Assembly: GCA_009760855.2 (NCBI GenBank) | Contig: WPIO01000294.1 | Location: 1 to 64,000 of the forward strand | Reading direction: 5' to 3' | DNA length: 64,000 bases | Source of the DNA: Cristatella mucedo | Taxonomy: Eukaryota > Bryozoa > Phylactolaemata > Cristatellidae | Shown: positions 36,669 through 46,609 of the stretch, piece by piece | Numbering within the stretch: the first letter of the stretch is position 1 | Layout: each line of letters starts with the position of its first letter | Made by a program: the position numbers and the translations under genes | The notes under the pieces: generated by a model | What the model was told of the DNA's origin: nothing | Database searches by the model: none | Seen by the model: the letters and a program-made list of their open reading frames with translations, nothing else

Positions 36669-37040
36669 ACTTTCTACCTCGGGTTCTGTGCTGGGTCCAG
36701 TTCTTTATACGTTTTATACACGGTTTATCTGGCTGATGTGACTACAAAGCACAATTTATATTATACCTTCTATGCAGAAGACACTCGGCTGTACCTTTTC
36801 TTTTACCTCTGTCAGCCTTCTAGCTTGTCGAATTCTCTCAACTCCCTGGCTCATTTATTGAAGATATCCTGACGTTGAGGGAAGCACACTTTCTTGAATT
36901 ATATTCTGATAAAACCAACTTACCAATAACGGGCCAACCGATGGCGATCCAGAAATAAGAAAGGCAAACGCTTGAAATCTGCACTGCCAGCATATCTCCT
37001 ATTTAATCAACAGGAAATATATTTCTGATGGTGTGTTAGT

Positions 37041-37061
37041 GCGTGCGTGCGTGCGTGCTTG

Positions 37062-37119
<58 letters not shown>

Positions 37120-37135
37120 TGTGTGTGTGTGTGTG
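37041..37135. repeat. (GT)n microsatellite
   Basis: GCGT repeats followed by about 70 bases of nearly pure GT, with one A interruption. It lies inside a LINE copy, where it displaces the codons before 'AIFQSNLALD'. Confidence 0.95.
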
Positions 37136-37798
37136 CCATCTTCCAAAGTAACCTGGCCTTAGACGACCACATCAACTGCACAATCAAGTCTGCCTACTTT
37201 CAGCAACATAACACTGCCTAACCTCTGCTTAGACAGAAATACCACATATAAATTGGTCCATGCACTTGCTTCAAACAGTCTCGACTTCTGTTACTCATCG
37301 CTTGCTGGTCTACCCAATGGTGTAATCGGAAGCTAACAGCTCGTGCACAACTATCTAGCTATCCTTACAGGTCGTGAGCGTCTCGTTCACCACTTTATAC
37401 TACTTCTAGCCGACCTGCAACGGCTTCCAGTCGCAAGCTAAAATGTGATTTGGCCTTTGTGAGCCTGTGCATGCTGAGACTCTGCTAGACGCCTTAATCC
37501 CTAGCTGCATGTTGACACGGTGCATGTCACCTTGAGGCATGTTCTGTTTCGAGTTGTTGAGCGTGATTACAACAACCATGTCATATTCCTTCATTTGCAA
37601 CTAATGTAATTCCCCTAGAAAAGATTGTTTTCTCTTAACGGCACTTTAATTAATGTCCCAATACTCTGCCCACTATTATGATATTTGTAACACGAGTAAA
37701 TATCTGGCGAGAAAAGACGTGGATGCTATTTTTGAATTGTTACAAGCAAGTGCAACACCCCATCTTTATTTCAGAAACTAACAATTAAATATGCTACC

Positions 37799-39840
37799 TA
37801 GACTGATTTCTCATCCTTTCACACCTCTAGATCAGTCAGAACTGGACGTGGAGTCGCTATTTTTAAGGCGCTCTAGAAATTCAACTTCAAGCAATTTGCA
37901 GTACCCTTAAAGCAGTCTTTACAATCGATCGTCTTGATTTCACCAGAAAACAAGCCACCGATGGTGGCAGTAGTTCGTCGCCCACCAGGTAAAAAATCAT
38001 CCTTTATCTCAGATTCCCCTAATCTCATTTTGATTCTATTTGCAAGAAATCGATCCTTCCTCGTATGGGTGATTTCAAAGTTCACTTTGATAACTTATCT
38101 GACGGCTTCAGCACTGAATTGTGTGCATTGACTGCCTCATTGTCTCTTGTGGTTCATGTCCATGGCCTTCTCACATCAAGGGTCACACACTCGACGACAA
38201 TATTTCACACAACTGCACTTTGTTATCACCAATTATTACCGAAACGAGTTTATCTAACCAGATGCAGATCTAACTCAGTCTACAATGTGTGCCCTCCTCC
38301 TCCTCCTCCTCCTCCTGTAACTTCACTTGTGAATCGCGAAACCTCAAGACCCTTGAGATCGATGCTGTCCGTGTGAGAATATCTGCCTCGCCTCTGCTGC
38401 TCAGTCCCCTCCGCTCTATCTTAATTGGTAGGTAGTTACGACACGACACTAGCTGTTACGCTCTACCAGTTACCACCTCCGACTAAGCACATTGAGCGCC
38501 TCTTCCAGACGGCAAGTGGTTCACCGCAGACATTAAACTAGCTAGGTCTAATAAGTGCAAGCTTAAAAAAGCATATACATGATCAGTAATCACTTTCCAT
38601 CGACTGGCATACGATGACTAATGTAGGTCGTACCACTCGATCCTATCGAAGGCCAAGTCTAGCTTCTATGAAAACATAGTCAAGATTACGGAGTCCATCT
38701 TCGCGATGGCACTACCCTCCCTAGAATGCTGTTCCTAGATTCCTTGCAGTACCTCATCGTTTGCATTCAATCATATCACTACTGACCTCGTCCTGAAGTT
38801 TGTATCCAAATCAAAGGAGACAACAAGTACTTAGAACCATATTCCCACTGTCCTGCTCCTACGTTGCATAGATCTGCTGCTGCCATAACTGCATAACTAG
38901 TATCACTAACACGTCATTAGTCTCGGGTCATTACCCAGTATCTTTAAAAAAAAAACTGTAGTCGGGCCACTACATAAGAAAGCGATGCAGAACTTGAGCA
39001 ACTAACGCCAGCTCTCCATTCTACTATTCCTATTAAAGACACTAGAAAGAGTCATGGCAGATCAACTCATACATTAAAACTTCAAACCTTGCTAGTAAGT
39101 TCCAGTCTGACCTTAGAGCTAATCACTCCACAGCGTCAGAATTGCTTCGGGTGTACGACGACCAACTTCGGAATGCAGACATGGGTAGAGTATCTCTGCT
39201 AGTTTTGCTCGATCTTTCGGCAGCTTTTCATACTAGCAATGGCCAAGTTCTTCTTGAGCTTATCTCATTTGCCTTGGCATCACTGACATTGCTCTGTAAT
39301 GGTTCAAGTTTTATCTCAGTGGAAGACCCGACTTCAAGGTCTTGTAGCTCGCTTTTAGGTCCCCTGATTCTTTGGCTCCAGCCTACCTATCAGATCTACC
39401 CAGCTCTCCAGGCCATGCATCGTACCACCGGCTTTTCGGAAACTAGCTGTTTACTTATACCTCGCACAAACCTCTAATTCTTTGGCGACCATGCCTTTAG
39501 TTCGTATGCTCCCAAAGCCTGGAACTCATTCCCGACTTTTGCCCTGACCAGACCACATTTAAAAAGAAATTAAAAACGCACCTGTGTATGACAGCATTTA
39601 CTGGGTACCTGTGATTACCCCTTTATGTTTTTACGCATGCTGACACTGTGCATGCTGCCACTAACTACACTTGCATGCTGACTCTGTACATGTCAACCCT
39701 AAGCAGGTTATTCATGTTGTTTATCCACCATGATAAGACTCACCATTGGATCTTGTGACCTTTGCCGCAAGTTTAAAGCACCTAGAAAGAGATTGATTTT
39801 TTCTGAGTGCACTTTATTTGGATTACCATTATTATTATTA
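37799..39840 (+). mobile_element. L2-like LINE, nearly full span but internally deleted
   Basis: Endonuclease C-terminal part (37850-38190, with 'MGDFKVHFDNLSDGFSTELC'), a (CTC)n tract at about 38292-38316, linker (38400-38960), RT fingers (38990-39330, with 'NADMGRVSLLVLLDLSAAF'), then a deletion of the palm that joins to the C-terminal region (39335-39590) and a 3' UTR with an ATT tail. Frames shift repeatedly. The best view in the window of the element's domain order. Confidence 0.82.
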
Positions 39841-39849
39841 TTAATTGTG

Positions 39850-40505
39850 CTTGCCGAGCTCTAGCCAAATGCAATTAGGTTCTGGCAGTGATCCCACAGT
39901 TGTGCAGCTATGGTATTATATCGCAAGCATTGCAGGTGCCCTGGCACACCAATTTTTTCTACCTGCAGTTCCTCTTTAATAAGCAGACCACAGACTTCAA
40001 TGCTCTGTCAAGCACTCATAGATTCCCTAATTATTCAACTCCAACTTCCCCATTGAAAATTCCTCCAAATTATGCGAAGCATTGTTCCCAACTGTTTTTG
40101 TCTTAAGCCTCTTCCGAACCTGAAATTCTGTAGAGACTGGGCCATTTGTTGGCATGCAGAGAAATTCTGGAACCCATCCGAACAAACGTCACGTTATACC
40201 CAGTGTTGACGACATTTAAAAATAGCCTTACATGCATCAGTTTAGCATTTTTTGGGTAATATTGATTTTTCTTGGTTTTTCGAATGCATGCTGACACTAG
40301 GTGCACTACCACTAACAATGAAGTACACATTGAATCGGTGAATGTCGCCTCCAACTATGTTATCCAAAAAATACCGAGAGTTCTTTGTCGTGCATGCTAC
40401 CACTAATAGTACGATCTGGTTCCTTTGCATCACATGTGATGTGCCTAGAAAGACATTGAGGTATCGGAGGTATCTGCTGTGCAAATGCAATAAAATAATA
40501 TTATT
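39850..40505 (+). mobile_element. L2-like LINE, very old 3' half
   Basis: Weak but ordered similarity to the L2 C-terminus (GGAACCCATCCGAACAAACGTC), the 3' UTR (GCATGCTGACACTAGG) and the terminal block (GTGCCTAGAAAGACATTGAGG), ending in AATAATATTATTA. Confidence 0.5.
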
Positions 40506-40749
40506 ACTCACTTCCTCGATTACCTTCATGAATCAGCTATGCTTCACATTTTCTTTTAGTTTCCTTAGATGAAGTATGTTGGCTATGGGATGTCTGGCGG
40601 CCTCAGCTTTAGCTATTAGCTAGGCACAGAAGACTCTCTGGGTGACATTCACTAACTCCTAGTGCTCCAGCCTAGTCATATGCAAAGATACGATGAATTT
40701 AATAGTAATCGATTACTGATAATTAATTAAAAACCGATTCACCTGGCCG

Positions 40750-40916
40750 ATTCATTGAGGACTCACCAGGTCTCATTCTTCGAAGTCTTACATAGTCTCT
40801 CTGGTCGGATACTCACCAGGGCTCACAAACCGGATACTCACCAATACTTTATTAAATTTTCACCTGGATTCAACACTCATCGTGGACCCACCTTGTCTCA
40901 ATTATCGGCGACTCAC
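40750..40916 (-). repeat. Cluster of splice-donor-like repeats just after the second CARD exon
   Basis: On the minus strand the first ~165 bases of the intron contain about six copies of a short unit centred on GGTGAGT or a close variant (TCCAGGTGAGTCGCC, ATCCAGGTGAAAA, TTGGTGAGTATCC, CTGGTGAGTATCC, CTGGTGAGTCC, CCAGGTGAATC) at irregular 20-40 base spacing. The first one is the donor used in the model. Confidence 0.7.
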
Positions 40917-41085
40917 CTGGATTTATTTCTTGCAGAAATCTTTTCTGTTCAATAAGATCGGCAAGTGTGGCAGCTCTGACATTATCGAGACGAAGAGCAG
41001 CAACAAAGGCACTGGCTCCTTCCTCCCCCTTCTTCAGCACGAAGTGTACAAGGTAAGAGGCTGCTTTCGGATCAGTGTTCTGTGC
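40917..41085 (-). CDS. Second CARD exon of the CARD-LRR gene
   Basis: 169 bp, phase 0 in and phase 1 out. The acceptor is strong: about 28 bases that are mostly pyrimidine, ending TTCTTTTGTAG. The donor is CCAG/GTGAGT. It encodes 56 codons; 'YLVHFVLKKGEEGASAFVAA' and 'LADLIEQKRFLQEINP' match helices 4-6 of CARD domains (L-x2-L-x2-KG-x3-A-F-x2-AL-x7-LA-x-L). Together with exon 42666-42832 it makes one CARD, with the intron in mid-domain. CARDs are death-fold adaptors that recruit partner CARD proteins, often caspases or kinases, in innate immunity and cell death. The opposite strand also looks like an exon here; see rejected items. Confidence 0.82.
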
Positions 41086-41394
41086 CTACAAAAGAAGGGA
41101 TTGGAGAGAAAAAAGGTAAGTCGAGAATGTTTTACCAGAGCTGAATCGAACCAACAAACATTTTGGCCCAGGCTTACAGTACACTATACTTTATGGGTCT
41201 GCTGTAAGCTCAATTTTCTGATGGAGGCATTCTCAAATTAGTCACAGCCTAAATCGTACTCTTCGTTCGTGTAGTGGTACATCTCTGCAGCTCTTTTAAC
41301 AGGGACCTGATTGCTTATTTTTCATACTTACTTATTTCTCTCTGAAGAAATCTCCTAGATGTCACGAGCTCGGTAGCTGACATTAGTGCCGGAA

Positions 41395-41745
41395 TGAAAT
41401 TTTAAAGCCTTGAACTCCCTCCCGACCTGCGTCAGAACATCCCCTGACCTGACCACATTTAAAAGGAATTTAAAAACACACCTATTTAGGACAGCATTTG
41501 GTGGGTCCCTGTGATTCGTCCTTGATGTGCTTATGCGTGCTGACACTGTGCATGCTGCCACTAAACCACATTTGCATGCTGACCCTGTGCATATCACCCC
41601 TAGCCATGTTATTCATTTTGTTTGCTTATCAAGCGTGATATTACTCACCATTCAATTGCATTTTCCTTTCCAGCAAATGTAAAGCGCCTATAGAGAGATT
41701 GAGTTCTCTAAGGGCGCTTCATCAAGTGCATTATTATTATTATTA
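41395..41745 (+). mobile_element. L2-like LINE, 3' end with (ATT)n tail
   Basis: 5'-truncated at 'WNSLPTCVRTSPDL'-equivalent codons, with a complete 3' UTR and ATT tail. It lies in the intron between the two CARD exons. Confidence 0.87.
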
Positions 41746-42665
41746 ACTTGTCAGTAGGAATAACTGAACTACTTTTACTTCCAACATGCACAAGAGCTTC
41801 TTGTAATTTCCAGAACCTTCTTTTACCTGCACTCAGCTGAGCACAACGAAGCTTCACGAACTCTCTAAATTTCTACAACTCGCCTGAACTCCTTGGACTC
41901 AGCCGAGCTCCCTGAATGCTAAGGCAATCTTTAAAGGATAACAGACAAGCATAGGAGACAGTCGATAAGACGGTAAGCTGAGTCGATGTCATGTAAGTTG
42001 AGCGAGAGACAGCTTTCCTTGTAAGGATATCAACGTAAGTGAATGTACAATTCTTCACTAAGGTGCTGCTCAGGGACAAAGCATGAAACGTATAACTAGA
42101 AATAGCTACAAACTTAAAACAGGTGCTTATCAACCCCGGAACGTCCAAGGCTGATTGATCCATTGTAACACAACCATGTGCTCTCTCGATACGGCTAAAT
42201 GTATGGTAAGTCGTATCAATATGGAAAGAGACTCACGGAAATCATGCAATTTGGAAAATATATAATTATGGCAAAGCAGAAGCTATCGTTTCAGGAGCGT
42301 AAGAAATTTATTGATCCACTTCTAACCCCTAATAGAGATTCAATTGGAAGATAGTCGGGACTGAACAGGTGTCACAACGTTTTTCCGACTTGAAGGTATG
42401 TATTGGTCAACTACGCAACTAACAATAACACGGATCAATCAAGGATACTGGCATGACGACGAGGCAGAGTGCTAGCTAAGTAAGCCCTCTGCTAGCCGCA
42501 CCTAATTCTTTTTGGCTTCCAAATAAATGACAGTGAGATCAAATCCGTTAAGGTAAGCCTTTAACATACAGCTTCGAAAGACAAGTTAAACTAATCGATA
42601 GCCAGATCTGTCAAGTAGCTTCTTGTTTTTAGTGCTGCTTGAACGAACAATTTGTAATTGCTTAC

Positions 42666-42832
42666 TTCTATTTCCTGGAACTCTGCACTGATCAGCCGGT
42701 TTCCGATCAGAGCACGTGCAATCTGCATCACTTGTGGCTTGCTCAGTCTGTCAACAATATACGACATATTTACACGTAAAGCAAGATGCAGATCTTTGTT
42801 GGTAGGTGCCATAGATGTAGAGGCTTGTTCAT
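42666..42832 (-). CDS. First CARD exon of the CARD-LRR gene (possible start)
   Basis: 167 bp, entering in phase 1 and leaving in phase 0. The acceptor is CTTTCTTTCATGCCTTGTAG; the donor is AGAA/GTAAGC. It encodes 'EQASTS' then 'MAPTNKDLHLALRVNMSYIV' and 'ARALIGNRLISAEFQEIE', matching CARD helices 1-3 (hydrophobic helix 1, a V/L-D-x-L turn, then 'LI-x-N-x-LIS-x-EF-x-EI'). The Met of 'MAPTNK' directly precedes the domain and could be the initiator if the upstream exon is 5' UTR; otherwise the protein has more N-terminal sequence. An open frame running past the donor to 42591 is intron read-through. CARD assignment rests on both exons together. Confidence 0.75.
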
Positions 42833-42837
42833 CTACA

Positions 42838-43255
42838 AGGCATGAAAGAAAGCTAAAGTACAAAGCAGATGGCTTTCAAATACAGTACTGGGTACTAAAT
42901 CAGCCATCATTTGACCGAAATTACAGTCGTAAATCAGTAGTAAAAAAAAATATTTTAGAAATGGTAATCTCCTACTCAAAATGAGATGCTAGTCAGAAAA
43001 GGCGGTTACCGTTAAAAAACATCAGTTCAATTGCATTTCGAACGTAATAATCATTAAAGCACCCATCAGCTTGAAAATGGATGCAATGTCAGAAGCCCGG
43101 TTAGTTCTAAACAGCTTAGCCTTCCAATTCCTGCAGTCATTGCTGGCCAATTCAAACACATGCAAACCCAAGATTTGCAGATGTAGCAATACATTTCTAT
43201 ATCCACGGATATAAAGCCGCCAAACATTAGTTAATGACTCAGAAAATCAACCATG
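42838..43255 (-). repeat. Intron segment upstream of the CARD exon, duplicated at 57372-57800
   Basis: Similar over its whole length to 57372-57800, down to the acceptor tract (minus strand CTTTC...GCCTTG...TAG). On the minus strand both copies share an open stretch, 'NVLLHLQILGL' and 'TNRASDIAS', with an in-frame length difference. No splice donor is evident, so I do not call it an exon. Confidence 0.7.
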
Positions 43256-43457
43256 AATCTCCCAATGCCCGTATGTACTGGCATAACAGGCCGCAATTGA
43301 CGGTTTGCTCGAGTTGAGGTTAAACCATGCTGTGCCAAAGTTGTCACAGTGGGCCTATTCCTAGGATCTATTATTATTTTTCTTTCCGGCTCGGAATGAA
43401 GCTTACGAAAAATTTGCCTCATGCAAGATTTGTATACACATAAATATTACACCAACA

Positions 43458-43463
<6 letters not shown>

Positions 43464-43550
<87 letters not shown>

Positions 43551-43553
43551 ACA
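43464..43553. repeat. (CA)n microsatellite
   Basis: About 80 bases of uninterrupted CA, then ACATACACACAG. Confidence 0.97.
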
Positions 43554-43554
43554 G

Positions 43555-44204
43555 AGACGCATAAACAAACTCACATGCACATATATAAATTAGATTTGCA
43601 TGTAGTGGTTACATTATACAGCCAAAGTTTGAAATGCGGAAGAGAAAAATTGTTGCAGCTCGAAAGACAGTTTCTCATGTCTAAATTCAAGGTAAATAGT
43701 GGCAGGATATCTCAGAAGTAATTGTTAATATATTTGGGTAGGCCTTTAAGGTTTAGAAAGTGATTTTGGTTTCAGCAAGTAAGTAGGTCTTTGAACGTTG
43801 CATTCTGTAGCTAACTTAGTACAGCCATGTCACTGTGGCTTACTGAGAAATTTTCCTACATTAACTATATAGAATAGTTATCCCTAATACTAAGCTCTTC
43901 TTATAACTATCTTTTACAACTGTCAAATTTTTTGGGAGTAGGGGACAGCATTTGTGGCTTTTATGCTGTTTTTCCAAATTCCTGCATTACTGAACTTAGT
44001 CAAAAGTAATCTAAGAGTAACCGCAGTGCCTAATCTGTGTCGGAGGTATCCGAACCTTAGTTTAAAGCGACCTGAGCACATGCCTAATTAAAGCACTGCT
44101 AAGAAAATTTAGTTTTGCGAGTTAAGCACCCCCTAATAAAAATTAGCTCCTTCAATAATAAAAATTAGAAAAGTACATTGTATATAGTCCCTAGGAAAAA
44201 TCAA
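43555..44204. other. AT-rich DNA without recognised features
   Basis: No open frame, splice-site pair or repeat shared with the rest of the window that I can see. Confidence 0.5.
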
Positions 44205-44457
44205 TCTCCATCTCTGTGATTCGTCCTTCATGTGAATATGCCTGTTGACGCTGAGCATGCTGCCACTAACCAGATTTGCATGCTGATCCTGTGCATGTCA
44301 CCCCTAACCATGTTATTAATGTTGCTTATCAAGCATGATATTTCTCACCATTCAATTGCATTTGTCTTTACAGCAAATGTAAAGCATCTAGAAAGAGATT
44401 GAGCTTGAGGGTCCTTTATAAAGTGTAGTATAATTATTATTATTATTATTATTATTA
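44205..44457 (+). mobile_element. L2-like LINE, 3' UTR with (ATT)n tail
   Basis: GATTCGTCCTTCATGTG, the GCATGCTGCCACTAACC motif, the terminal block and an ATT tail at 44430-44457. It meets the 3' end of a minus-strand copy tail to tail. Confidence 0.82.
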
Positions 44458-44458
44458 T

Positions 44459-45950
44459 GGGAACTTTACATTTGCTGGAAAGGAAGCACGATCTAATGGT
44501 TAGTGGTAGCATGCTCAATGACAACGAGCACAACTTGGCTAGGGATGACATGCACATTGGCGGCATCCAGATATGGTTAGTCGCCTGAAAGTACAGCTTC
44601 AGCTCACATAAGCATACAAAAACCATTCAGGTAGACAAACCAAAGGCTACGATTAATAAATGAGAGTTTAGCTTCCAATTTAAATGCAGTCTAGTCGGGT
44701 GCTGTCTTGGCGGAATTCAGATGTGGGTTCCAGGCTTAGGAGCAGACGAACTAAAAGCACGGTCTCCAAAGTGTTTGAGGCTTTACGAGAAACAGGTCCA
44801 CGATTAAAATCCAAAAATTGGCTGGTACGATCCTTAGCCTGGCGGGGGGGGGGGAGTAGATCTGATAGGTGGGCTTAAGTGAGAAAATAAAGGGACCTGA
44901 AAGTGAGTGACAAAACCTTGAAATCGATGCATCACTAGGCTGTGAACCAGCACAGGTCAGCTAGAAGCAGTTTAATGATCCAACTGCCAGGCTCGCGACA
45001 GACAATCCTGCCTGCAGTTTTGCACAAGCTGCAGGCAAATGATAACGCCGGCCTGTAGACCAGCAAACAGTGAATAACAGATGTCGAGTCGGAATGTCAC
45101 AAATGGATGGACCAATGTAGATGTGGTATCAATGTCTTATTAATGTCTTATCAATGTCTTACTGCGAATTTTAGCAATGCTATTTAGCTGAAAGTAGGCA
45201 GACCTTACTGTGTAGCTGATTTGATCGTCAAATGAAAGGTCATTTGGAATAGGACACCTGGAATTCGTGAAGATTCCATGTTAAGTGTGCTGGCAGGGCC
45301 AATTTGTATACAACTTTTTGAATTTATGTATCAAACATTGTTCGTTCATTCAGTTCCGTCACTTGATTTTATCCTCGTGCAGTTTATAAGCTGCTGAAAA
45401 ATAATTTTCTACCATCGTGTGCAGATTCTATCAATATATGCAGCATTGGAGTCGGGAAGTCGAGATAGTGATGGGCAGGGAGCGATCGAAGCGAAGGTAC
45501 AAAAGTCTCATCTGCATTGATGAGAACGTTTGGATTGTGCCTGACTAATACACCGGAAAGAGGGGTAGTATAAACAGTACAAAGAACAATACTAAGCAAA
45601 GAGAACTAAGGTACCCCATACTTCCTCGTGCGATTATTTTCCATTTCACATCAATCCACTGGAGTCTTCCACTGAGATAATACTTAAACCATTGCAGTGC
45701 AGAGCCAGTGATGCCCAGGCGAGAAGAGAGGCACATGAGAACGGCTTGGTAGTCGACGGTGTTAAAAGCTGCCGAAAGATCGAGCAAAACAAGTATAGAG
45801 AGGCTACTTTTCTGTCCATTCCGAAGTCGTTATACGCCCCAACCAATGCTAGAAAATTGGAATAGTCGCATTGTTGGTAAGCTGCCCGTTGATAAATAAG
45901 CTCTTGGAGTGCTTGACGGTTAAAATAACTTACCAATATCCTCATATACG
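44459..45950 (-). mobile_element. L2-like LINE, RT to 3' UTR, minus strand, internally deleted
   Basis: Minus-strand frames include RT residues 'MLDLSAAFNTVDYQAVLMCL' and 'LGITGSALQWFKYYLSGRLQ' (45787-45650), a palm relic near 45440-45600, a C-terminal part around 45250-44740 and a 3' UTR down to 44459. A G-run of about 13 sits near 44845. Multiple stops and shifts. Confidence 0.75.
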
Positions 45951-46605
45951 ATTGCTGGTGTACTACTGAGTCCCACTATGGTGAAGTTTTGTTAAGACGG
46001 GGAAAAGAGAGAGAGAGATGGTTAGATCCTTTACCCCTCTGGTCTTCTCATTTCCCCATTCCTATTCTCCTCTCCTCACATGGAGGTGCATAAGGACAGC
46101 TCTCAGGTTAGCTACGATACCAGTCCTTACCTTAGTGGGTTTGACTAGGGCAACTGGTGCAGACCTGCTCAGCTTAGAATGAAGGCTTGTGCTGACCTTC
46201 TTGCGGTCAGTATGTGATGCACCGACTAATAAGCTTCGAAAACAAAGAGGGCAATTTTGCATGCTGGCACAGGAGTTATCCAAGCCGACTCAGCGACAAT
46301 ACAAAAGCCTGATAAAGAATTCGCACAGCTTAAACTCTGTGGAACCGGTTCGCTCCACATGCAGAGCTCGTGCCGGTGCGTAATCACGACTACCGGGCGA
46401 GCAATAAGCTGTTGCTTTAGGCTCAGCTTTTTATTTTTAACTGCACAGCAGCTCTGCATGGTGAGGTCCATCGGTGGACAAACGCTGGGACACTGTGTCA
46501 GGAATACGAAGTGGGTGGAAGAGGGAGGAGCTCTGAAAGGTAGCTCGGCTTCTTACTGGATAAACTAGCTAACGACACAGTGGGCGTTCAAAGGTGGATA
46601 TGGGC
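45951..46605. other. Unassigned stretch
   Basis: Short open frames on both strands (46062-46283 and 46226-46471 minus, 46257-46568 plus) overlap, and none resembles a family I know. It contains a purine run, GGGGAAAAGAGAGAGAGAG, near 46001 and a pyrimidine-rich stretch near 46045-46078. Confidence 0.4.
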
Positions 46606-46609
46606 CGGT

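Larger units (their letters stand above)
35660..37655 (+). mobile_element. L2-like LINE, linker to 3' UTR, interrupted by a SINE and a (GT)n tract
   Basis: Pieces occur in order: linker (around 35800-35930), RT fingers 36095-36343 ('LSDYRPISLLPFLSKTLERV'), a SINE at 36494-36668, RT palm 36670-36872 with 'FYAEDTRLYLFF' (YADD box changed to YAED), then a (GT)n tract replacing the segment before 'AIFQSNLALDDHI', and a 3' UTR to about 37655 without a clear ATT tail. Many stops; a dead copy. Confidence 0.78.

Noticed and set aside
40936-41052. Apparent plus-strand exon with TTTATTTCTTGCAG acceptor and AAG/GTAAGA donor, open in phase 0.
   Set aside because: The minus strand of the same bases encodes a clear CARD second half with a stronger acceptor (41086 and upward), a GTGAGT donor and phases that match the neighbouring exons. 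The plus translation resembles nothing I recognise.
41940-42050. Cluster of plus-strand GTAAG motifs near the intron between the CARD exons.
   Set aside because: No open frame ends at them and no matching acceptors; no exon could be supported.
42591-42863. 90-codon minus-strand open frame taken as one coding unit.
   Set aside because: It runs through a good acceptor (42833) and a good donor (42665). Only the middle 167 bp matches CARD, so the ends are intron read-through.
43231-43422. 63-codon minus-strand open frame upstream of the CARD exon.
   Set aside because: No recognisable domain, and no donor giving phase 1 to join exon 42832; its low-coordinate end lies in the duplicated intron segment.
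37041-43553. (GT)n and (CA)n tracts considered as CRISPR-like or structured arrays.
   Set aside because: They are plain dinucleotide microsatellites with no spacers. No CRISPR array is present anywhere in the window.
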